From a bacterium (GTDB taxonomy: Bacteria > Bacillota > Clostridia > Christensenellales > Aristaeellaceae): 47,073 bases of DNA. The stretch spans positions 1 to 47,073 of the forward strand of contig SFTH01000021.1 of assembly GCA_004563405.1 (NCBI GenBank), in the 5' to 3' direction. Of the stretch, positions 34,506 to 44,700 are shown piece by piece. The first letter of the stretch is position 1, and each line of letters opens with the position of its first letter. Under the pieces are notes generated by a model, which did no database searches, was not told the origin of the DNA, and was given only the letters and a program-made list of their open reading frames with translations. The position numbers and the translations under genes are program-made.

Positions 34506-35307
34506 GAAGGTATTCGCAAACGGCATTGAAATTGGCTATCAGGATCGCGGGCAGGGCGAGCCGCTGGTGCTGGTGATGGGCCTGGGCGCGTCGAGCCTGA
34601 AGTGGGAGCCGCACATCCTCTGCTATGAGCAGCACTTCCGGGTGCTGGCGATCGACAACCGCGGCGCGGGGCAAAGCTCCAGGCCCGAATGTGCGGCGTA
34701 CAGCATCGCGGACATAGCGGCGGATGTCATCGGCCTGCTGGATGCGCTGGGCGTCGACCGCGCCCACGTCAACGGCATCTCCATGGGCGGCGCGGTCGCG
34801 CAGTATCTGGCGATCCACTACCCGGAGCGCGTGAAATCGGTGATTCTCACCAACACCTTCCCCCGCTGCGACGTCAGCTTCCGGCGCGCCATCGAATTTT
34901 TGCGGGACGCCATCGGTCAGCTGGACGGCCGTACCTTCGGCCGGATCCTGCAGTGGATCATCTTCTCGTCCACCTTCCAGAATTCCAACGAGGCCTACCT
35001 GCTGGACGCCGAGGCCAACGACGCCGACGCGGCCAATCCCATGCCCGCCTACGCCTTCAGGGCCCAGTGCAACGCCATACTGGGCTTTGACGAGTCGGCC
35101 AATCTGGGCAGGATTCAGGCGCCGGTGCTGGTGGTCGGGGGCGACCACGACCTGCTGGCCACCGTGCCGCTGGTCATGGAGATGGTGAACGCCATCCCGA
35201 ACTGCCGCCTTCACATGGTGAAGAACGGCGGGCATGTGCAGCACTGGGAGGATCTGGAGGGCTACAACAGGGTCACTCTGGACTTCCTGTTGGAGCACAC
35301 AGAGTAA
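34498..35307 (+). CDS. Alpha/beta-hydrolase
   Basis: A 269-residue protein of the alpha/beta-hydrolase fold, close in layout to 3-oxoadipate enol-lactonase and other small esterases. The triad is Ser95 in GISMGG, Asp216 or Asp218 in VVGGDHD and His246 in NGGHVQHWE. The oxyanion region is VMGLGAS. It has no signal peptide. Being last in the operon after an oxidoreductase, it could open a sugar lactone, but this is inference. It starts at GTG 34498, overlapping the previous gene by 8 nt, so the two are translationally coupled. Confidence 0.82.
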   Translation: MIKKVFANGIEIGYQDRGQGEPLVLVMGLGASSLKWEPHILCYEQHFRVLAIDNRGAGQSSRPECAAYSIADIAADVIGLLDALGVDRAHVNGISMGGAVAQYLAIHYPERVKSVILTNTFPRCDVSFRRAIEFLRDAIGQLDGRTFGRILQWIIFSSTFQNSNEAYLLDAEANDADAANPMPAYAFRAQCNAILGFDESANLGRIQAPVLVVGGDHDLLATVPLVMEMVNAIPNCRLHMVKNGGHVQHWEDLEGYNRVTLDFLLEHTE

Positions 35308-35335
35308 GACAGCGCAGACACGGAACCAAACCATT

Positions 35336-35380
35336 CGCCCGGGGACGCTTCGACGCCGAAGCCGCCCCGGGCGGATTTTG
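35336..35380 (+). terminator. Intrinsic terminator of the ROK-kinase operon
   Basis: A 9-bp GC stem (35336-35344 with 35365-35373) is followed by GATTTTG. The stretch 35381-35650 beyond it shows no gene on either strand. Confidence 0.75.
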
Positions 35381-35650
35381 TCTGCGTCCCGGACGGCTGC
35401 CGGCGCACGAAGCAGAACCGCCCCGCCCCCTCCCCGCCCCCGCCATGCAATGCGCGCGGAAAGGCCCGGCGAAGGTGCATATCCTATGCAGCGGGCTTTG
35501 TCCGGCCGGAAGCGCGGGGCGGGATGGCGGCGCTCCGCCGCCTCCTGGGAAACCGGACCTGCGGCGAAAATTGAAATTTCTTATTATACCAACTCTGGCG
35601 CGCCCGGGAAAATTCTGACCCTCCCAAGGGGAAAAATCTGCATATTTTAC

Positions 35651-35722
35651 TTGAAAAAATGGAAAAAAAGGTATATGATAGATTTGTATAATTATAACTG
35701 ATCCTGGCATGTGTCAAGGAGG
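35651..35722 (+). promoter_or_regulatory. Promoter and ribosome-binding site of the giant surface protein
   Basis: TTGAAA (35651-35656), an exact 17-nt spacer and TATGAT (35674-35679); a second TATAAT lies at 35687-35692. A perfect AAGGAGG (35716-35722) is 8 nt before the ATG. This AT-rich island contrasts with the GC-rich flanks and points to strong expression. Confidence 0.8.
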
Positions 35723-35730
35723 TTTTTGTA

Positions 35731-38700
35731 ATGCGCATACGATTCAAGCGTTGCCTGAGCCTGTGCCTGTCGCTCTGTATGCTGGTGGTCGCGATGCCGC
35801 CTATCAGCCTCGCGGAGGACGGCGACGCGCCCATCAGAACGCCGGAGCCGTCCGCAGCGGTGGAAACCACGTCCCCGGCGGCGGAGACCACGTCCGCAGC
35901 GTCGGCTGCTGCGCCTGCGGCGGCGGAGACCACGCCCGCAGCGGCGGAGACCACGCCCAATGCGGCGGAGACCACGCCCGCAGCGGCGGAGACCACGCCC
36001 AATGCGGCGGAGACCACGCCCGCAGCGGCAGAGACCACGCCCACAGCGGCGGAAACCACGCCCGCAGCGGCAGAGACCACGCCCGCAGCGGCAGAGACCA
36101 CGCCCACTGCGGCGGAGGCCACGACTGCGCCCGCGCCGGTGATCGTGGCGCTGGAGGGCGCACCGGCGACCCTGGAGGCGATCTACGGCTGCGACGAGGA
36201 CGAGCTGGATCTGCCGGAGTCGCTGACCGCCGTGTACAGCGATGAATCGCGGGCAAAGCTCTCCGTCGGCTGGGTCTGCATCTCCGACGGTCTGGGCGGA
36301 ACGGCCTACGACGGCGAATGCGAGAATTACGAAGATGCGCGCTTCACCTTTGAGGCGCGGCTGCCGGAAGGCGCGCTCTGCGCCGAGGGCCTGACCCTGC
36401 CGAGGGTACAGGTTCAGCTTGTGCTGCCCGACAATTCAAACATTTCGACCTATGACGGGGACGCCCCTATTGTTGTAGGCGGAATCAGTATCAGCAACAG
36501 CGAAGGCGTGTTGAGCTATACCTGTCGCTCAGACGTAGGATATGAGATCGGACAGCGGTGGTACAGAGGCGACGAGCTGATTTCATCTGACCAAACCTAC
36601 ACCCTCACCATGGACGACATGAAGGCGGGCGCAACCATCAAATTGTTCGTGGATATGTCTACGGAAGAGTACCCTTTCGTATTGACAGCCGAATATTCGA
36701 TTGCTGGCAACAACAACGACTGGTCCTATAATACCGACACGAAAACCCTGACGATCAAGAGCGACAACGGCCACAAATCTACGGACTTTCCCTTTACGGA
36801 CTGGCCTTCCGTCGAGAACGTCGTCATCGACGAGAACGTAGAAGTTACTGGTCTGTACGTTTCCGTCAGCGGAAATGTGACCGTTGGATCGGGAGCCTAT
36901 GTAGGCAGCAGTTCGATCGAGTGCAATACGCTCATTGTCAATTCGCTCGGAACCATCAACACAACAACGATAAACGCGCAGAATGCTGACATTTCCGGCA
37001 CAGTCGAGCTCGGGCTGACGGTCAGTGTTTACGATACTGCAGGCTACGAAGACAACAAAATGTTCTTTGTGAATTATTCGGAGAATCAGAATCTGTATGC
37101 GCTGCTGGACGAAAAGGCCAGCGACCTTTTGACTCAGTTGGGCGACTATGTCTGGACGCGCAACAACAGTTGCGTTTCCCCGGACGCGAACCTCGAACTG
37201 TCCATGCAGGGCGCGACCTTCGTCGCTGTCGCCTTACCCGCGCTCAAGGTCACGTACAATGGCGCAGAGCTGGCGAAGGACGGGGCGACCCGGAATTCGC
37301 TGCCCATCGGGAGCACGCTGAGCGCCGTGCCGGATCCTGCCCTGGGCGGTTTCAATCCGTCCGACTACACATGGAAAATTGGTGATGCGACCATCGGAAG
37401 CGGCGCCAGCCTGACCATTCCGGAAACAATCACGGTGGATGGCGTGCGGGAATCGCTCGCCCTGCGGTCCGGAGACCTGACCTGCACGGCGAAGTACGGG
37501 GAGAAGACCCTCAACAGCCCGAGCTATCCGGTTCGGCTGGAGCTTGTCCTCAATCCGGAACCCACGCTGGTTTCCTCCACGGAAACAGAAGAGAAAACGG
37601 TGTACACCACGGCGACCGAGCTGAGCTTCTCTCCGGGAGCGGAAGCCCTCAAAGCCCAATACGGCCTGAGCGACGTGAAATACGCCTGGGGCCGCAGCGA
37701 GGCGGATGTGGCAAGCCCGGTGGATGGCGCGGGAGCGACCTACACGCTGACCCCGGACGATCTCATCGGCGGCGAAAAGACCATCTATGGCGCGATGTTC
37801 CTTTACAAAGGCGAGGAATGCAAACAGTACGTCGCCAGCTACACCATCCCCGCCAACAATGAATGGAGACTGGAGAAGGTTGGTAGTTCTATCGATCACG
37901 ATCTGACCTTCTTCGGCGACTACAATGAGGCCACCACGGCTTTCCCCGTCTCCGTCGTCTCCGACATTTCACCATCTTGTCAACGGGTGTATGTGAACTC
38001 CGGCGTGACCGTCAGCGGCGCAAATCTGGTTTGCTACAACCTCGAAGTGGTCATCGAAGGTAGCTTTTCCGGCGGCTCCATTGTATGCGGCGACATAACC
38101 GTCAATTACAACAACACCGACAGCAACCCGGGCAAGGTGTCCAACTGCACGATTACGTGCGACAACATGACCGTCGGTCATTGCGGCACGGTGTCCGGCA
38201 GCAAGATTGACTGCGGCAGCCAGGATCTGATCATCAAAGATAACGGCACGGCGTCCGACTGCACGATCACGTGCGGCAACATGATCGTCTATGGCGGCGG
38301 CATGGTGTCCGGCGGATCGATTGAATGCAGACAGATACTGACCATCAAAGAGTACGCAAGCGTCACGCGTCTGACAAAGCTAAGTTATGGCACTTTGTCA
38401 AAGAATTCCAATAGCACCCTGAGCGTCATGGCCCATATCGAAGGGATCCCCGAGCTCGTGGAGCTCACGTGCGGCGAGAACCTCATCGACGAGCTGAATG
38501 CGGCCGCGGGTATCACCGGCGAAGGCAAAATCTGGTACATCAAGAACGTAGACGACACTTACGATGCAATTGCGGCGAGTGATACGGTCACGGGCTTGCA
38601 CTGTGGCCTCACATTCGAGTGCATGGATGCGCCCACGCTCAGCCTGCTCGATGTCAATGCGGGCGGCACGCTGCATGTCGGCGATTCCATCGCCATCACC

Positions 38701-41700
38701 ACGGCGAACGTGCCCGAAGGCGTCTCCGTGGCCCTCGCCTACAAGTACGGTGACAATTTCCTATATTATGTAGGCGAGACTCCTTCGCGGGGAAGGGATA
38801 GTACGTATTTCGTCATCCTTCCGGCGACGTATGGGCTTGGAAATATGTGCCTCGCCGGAGGCTTTGAGCTGTACGCCTGCGTCCGCAGCAGGGGCAATGA
38901 GGTCGTCGGGAGCGACCCCGTGAACGTCACCATCCTGCCGAGGGATGGCTCCATCACAAAGACCGGCACGGCGGGTATGCACGAGGTGGACGATAAGCTG
39001 TCCTTTGCTCTGCCGGATGGCGAGAGCTTTGCTAGACCCTACTGTCTGGATGTCCTGAGCACCGAATGGACGGTAGGTAATGCGCCCGTTACCGCCGAGA
39101 CGGACGGCTCTCTCAAGCTCAGCCTTGGCCTGCTCGGCAGCTGCAGCGAGGCCAGGACCGTGAGCTACACGGTGAGGCTGAAGAATCCCGCCACCATGGC
39201 GGAATTCACCGTCAGCGCGACCTACAAGCTGCCGGCCAATGAGGTCTGGACGTATGATGCGGACTCCGAAACACTGACGATCATCGGGGATTACGACGGA
39301 ACGAAGACGGACAACCCGTATCCGCTGCCTGCGCTTTCCGGTCGCGACTCCGTGATTATTGAAGAAGGTGCTTCGCTGCGCGGCGTCACGTCGCTGTCCT
39401 GCAAAGAACTGACCAACTACGGCACCATAGGCTCCCCGGACGGCGGGATTCATCTGAAGTATGCGTCTGTTTTGAGTAACTACGGCAAGATTTCCTACTG
39501 CGGGATCAGCTCGTATAATGATTCGGCAGTGTGCAACGAGCAAGACGGCGAGATCAGCAACTGCGCGTTCTACGTCAGAATTGAGAACTGCGGCGAGATT
39601 TCCGGCTCCATGCTGGAAAAAGCGGTGACCAACCGGCAGGGCGGCACGATCCACGATTGCAGTACTGTAGATGGCACGCCGGTTCATAACATCGGCACGA
39701 TCTACGACTGCCCGTTTGGGGAAACCACATTGATGTACAACCTGCAGGGCGGCACAATCTACGGCAGCACGTTTGGAAACAATTCGCGCGTGGTAAAAAA
39801 CGAGGGCGAAATCCACGTTCCCCTGACCGTCAATGGCACGGATTATACCTCCACGCCGACCAGCGGGGTCAAGTTCCTCTACGGCGAAAGCACCCTTGCC
39901 GCGCTGAAGGCCCAGTACGAGTCTGTTCACGGCGCAGGCAGCGCTGCGAACTTCGTCTGGCTGGATGCAGACGGCAATGAGCTCACGGATCAGACGCTGG
40001 GCCTGTACGGCAACAGCTTCACCTGCCTCGGCACGCTGAGCTGCTCCATCGATGCGCCCACCGGATACTATGTGGACTCCACGCTCTACGCCAATATTGC
40101 GCTGGAGACGGAGATCGAGGGGGTCACGACGAGCTACGAATGGCTGGATCGTTATAATTCTTCTCTTGATAAGAACCGGCCGCTTAAGCTTATTGAGAGT
40201 TATGCAAACCACTCCATCTCTCTGCAGGTCACTGTGACCTTGCCCGGGAATAAGGGCAGCGTGCGCCGCACGGTGGGATCTGATATAATCAATTCACCGG
40301 CCTATACCGTGGTCATTGACTATGAAAACGACGAGCTCGTCATCAAGCTGCGGGATACTTCCAAGCAGATTGACAAGGTTTCCGCTGAGTTGAAAGATAT
40401 AGTGATATATGGAAGTAAGGACGGCGATGGCAATTGGATTGTGCCGCTGGACGGAGCCGGTAAGGGGAAATTTTTTGTATTTTTGAAATTTTATGACGCT
40501 CTTCTTCCCTATAACCCCGTCGGCCCCAATGATCTGAAGCTCACCCGCGCCGATGCGGCGGAGGAAGTCCGCGTGTCTGTTCCCGAGAGCGGCGATCCGC
40601 GCGAGGTGACCCTCAGCTGGGACTCCGATGCGACCCTGGAATTCAGGGACAGCATCACCGGAGCGAGCTTCGGGAAGCTGAACAGCGGCGACACGATTTC
40701 GATTCCCGCCGGTGCGGATGTGGCGCTGTCCGTGCGCACCCCCGGCAGCAATGACGCGCGCGTGCTCCCCTCCAGGTGGAGCGACGTGGCCACCATCAAG
40801 GCGAGCGAGTGGATTTACCTGAACGTCGCCAGCCGGCACAGTCTCAGCAGCAAGGACACGCTGTTCTGGGGCGAAGTCCTCGAAATTGACGCCACAGCGG
40901 GCGCGACCCTGACGTGGAAGATCAACGGTCAGGACGTGGAGGCCCCCGCGCTTGTGGACGGCACGTACACCATCCCCGAGGGCGCTACCAGCCTGTCCAT
41001 CACGGCGACGGACGGCAGCGGCAACAGCATTACCCGCGAACTGAGCGTCAGGAGCCCGATCTCGATGCAGCTGGATTATGATAAGGAAGCGCTCATTCTG
41101 AAGCTGGACGGTGATTTCGACAGGATCACGATCGCCCCTCTGACGATCACGGGCAACTCCGAATCGGGTGAATCTGTCGATCCGGCGGATCGCGAAGAGC
41201 ATGAAATGACGGTGTACCCGGAGAGCAGCCCGAAGCCGTTGACGATCACGATGGAATATGGAGGAAATACCTACCAGAGCCAGATGATCCTCCCCGCGCG
41301 CTTCACGGGGTCTGCGGATTTCGGCAGCATCAGCCTCAGCGATTATTCGCCAGTCTTCGAACCCGTAGCGTGTGGATGGGACGTCCATTTCGCGACGACG
41401 GACGGCGAGGGCGCGGTATACGCAGCCTTGAAGCTCGTGGATTCCTCCGGGAATGAGATTGCCTGCATGAAGGGCGTCACAGACGCATGGGTCCCTGCCG
41501 AAGGCGTTTACCTGAACGGCGACAGATTCTACAGCGTCTATGCGCAGCAGTACAGCGTCGATGCGGCCGGCCGGCAGGATACCTTTACCTCCGAATGGTT
41601 CGACACCGGCTTGCGCTTTAACCCCGGTGAAGTCAATCTGAGCACAAGCGAACCGCTGCTCGGCGACACCGTCACCGCAGAGATGCCGGCCGGCGTGGCC

Positions 41701-44700
41701 AATATGCCTGAAATTTACGGCAAGCTGCGTTGGAAATGGTACTTCGTGGACGAGAGCGGGGTTCGCAAGGAGATCACCGGTGCGGACAGCGCCAGCTTCA
41801 TGATTCTGCAGGGCAGCGGCTACGAGAATTGCAGTCTGCGCGTGGAATTGATGTACAAAAGGGGTGAAAATGATTTCAGAGTAATCGGCTATGCGGAGAC
41901 CGAGGCCATCCCCGAGGCCCGGATCATCCTCACCCGCAAGAACGGCGAGGAGAGCGAGGAGCTGGAGACGGATGATAACGGCAGCTACATCGCCTATCTG
42001 GGCGACGTGATCTATGCCGAGGTGGAGAATGTTTCGGAGGAATTCCTCAAGGATGCAAGCGTGAATTGGAACTGCATGTGCGGAGATCAGGCGAAATTGT
42101 TCGAGGGTTCTCTGACGGTTGATGATGGTGTTCTCGCGCGCTCCTTCGCCAGTATCGATGCCGACATGTGGAATTCTGCATCTCAGCAGATTGCTCTTAA
42201 CTGCCGGGTGAACTTCTACATCGCGCCCGCGCCGGAGGTGACCATCGACTACGAGAACGAGACCCTGGTGGCCGCGCAGCCGGAGAAGCCGCTGCCCGAG
42301 GTGTATGCGCTGTGCGTGGATCGCGGGGTCGGTGATCACGTCTTCTCCTCCGGTGTCGTAGACAACAAGTATACGGTTCCGATCGCCAGCGTGAAACCGA
42401 CCTGGCCGAACAACGCCGATCACACGGTGTGGGTGTACTGGGCGGATGAAACGGATCCTATTTTCAGCCCCCAAAGCGCGAAGGCGACCTTCACCATCCC
42501 CGCGCGGCCCACGGTGCAGATGCCAACGATCACCAACGCCGCCTACGCCATCACCGTGAAGGGCGTTTCGACGCAGGACTACAATTTCCGACTGACCGCC
42601 GAAAACGCGACTTCGCCGGATGCGGATGCAGTGGCCACGCCCAGCGATGTTAACGGCGACGTCCGGTTCACCGGCCTTGAAGCGAACACGACCTACAGGC
42701 TCTGGATGCAGACGAAGGCCACGGACAGCGCGTTCAGATCGGCATGGATCAGCGACACGGTGAAGACCGGCTCCGGCAACGAGGTTACGCCTTCGCTGAC
42801 CTCGCCGACCTTCGATCCCGATGGATTTGCACTGTACGAGGATGATTTGAAGCCGCTGCTGAAACTGCGCTTCGTGAACTCGCCGCTGATACTGTTGGGC
42901 TTCAGACCGACGGATGTGACGCTGACGCGGGCCGACGGCAAGCCGTTCCCCATCACGGAGGCGGGCACGTATCCGCTGAAGCTGACGCTGAACGGCGCTC
43001 TGACGGACAACAATCGCCTGACCACCGAAACTGTCACCCTGACGGTGAATCCGTACACGGTTGCGGATTACAGATTCTCCAGCGAGAAGACCTACACGGG
43101 CGCGGTGATTGATCCGTATGACTTCGAGCTCAAGGTCAACAACATCGCCCTGACGGATAAGGACTACACCATTACGGTGGCCGATGGCAAAACGCTGTAC
43201 AATGCGGACACGTATACTGCGACGATTACGTTCAAGGGGAACTACACAAGTAAAAACGTGGAAACGGTTACCCCCGTGATCTGGCCCTTCACGCTGCGCG
43301 CCACCGCAGAACCGCAGACCCGCGAATACGACGGCACCACGACCGTCGAATGTACCGCGACCTGGGACAACTGCGCGCCCTTTGCGGGGGACGACGTGGC
43401 GGTCAAGGCCAGCGGCGCAATGGCGGATAAAAACGCCGGAGCGGACAAGGCCGTTGAGATCACGCTGAGTCTGGATGGCGCGCAGAGCGACAACTATGTG
43501 CTGGAGAGCGATGCGCTGACCGACAGCGTGGACATCGCGCCGAGGAAGGTCACGGTCAACCCGGAGACCCCTGCGGACTTTGCCTACAACGGCGCGACTG
43601 GCGTGCCGCTGACCGGACAGGGCTGGACGCTGGACGGCGCTGTGTCCGGCGACGATGTGCGCGTGAACGCGACCAACGCCCGCGCCAGCGTCGAAAGCCC
43701 GAACGCCGGTGAGAACAAGGCAGTCAGCTTCTCCGGCTGGACGCTGGACGGCGCGGACAAGGCCAATTACACCGTCAGCGGCGTGGCTGCGCGCACGGTA
43801 ACCATCACAAAGGCTCCGGCCCCGAAGATCAAGTGGCCCACCGCAGGCGACATCACCTACGGACAGAGCCTCGGCGACAGCACACTGAGCCACATCCGGG
43901 ACGATCACGGCAGCTTCGCATGGGAGAGGCCGGATTATGTGCCGGAGGCCGACGACGACGTGGCCTACAACATGGTCTACACGCCCGACGACGCGGACAA
44001 CTATGACTACAGTCGGACGGAGCTGCTCCTGTCGGTCGCCATCGTCGTGAACAAGGCACAGGCGGTCATCGACACGAGCGGCGTGCAGACGCAGTACGTC
44101 TACACCGGAGCGCTCCAGAGCGTGAACAGCGGCGCAAAGCTGAACCACGCGGAGTGCGAACTGAAATACAGCAACAACAGCTTCACCACCGTGGCCGAGG
44201 GCGACGGGCTTCAGGTGAAGATCACCGCAGCGGAGACGCGCAACTATCTGGCGGCGGAGGCCACGGCGACGATTCACGTCGCCAGGGCGGAAGCGCCGAA
44301 GCTGGTGCTTCCGGCGGCGGCAAAGCTGATCTACGGCCAGACGCTCTCCGAGAGCGCGCTCACCGGCAGCGAGGACGCCCCGGGCAGCTTCGCCTGGGAG
44401 GACGGAAGCCTCCGGCCGGGCGCGGGCCTGAACAGCTGCAACGTCGTGTTCACCCCCGACGATCCCGACAACTACGCCTGGACCCAGGAGATGCTGGTGC
44501 GGCGGATCGAGGTGATCGTGGAGCCGAAGGGCGCGACGCTGACCGTGGAGAACGCGACCAAGACCTACGGCGATGCCGACCCGGCGGCGAAGGTTTCCAC
44601 CTCCGGTCTGCTGGAGGGCGACGCGCTCGCGTACAGCCTCAGCCGCAGGAGCGGCGAGGGCGTGGGCCAGTACGCCTACGAACTCAAACCGGGCGACAAC

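Noticed and set aside
35484..36256. Repetitive Val/Ser/Ala or Arg/Pro frames over the stalk region
   Set aside because: Out-of-frame or antisense readings of the 21-bp repeat.
40294..44277. A 1327-codon leftward open frame opposite the giant surface-protein gene
   Set aside because: Composition artefact of the antisense frame; the sense strand has a signal peptide, ribosome-binding site, promoter and recognisable domains.
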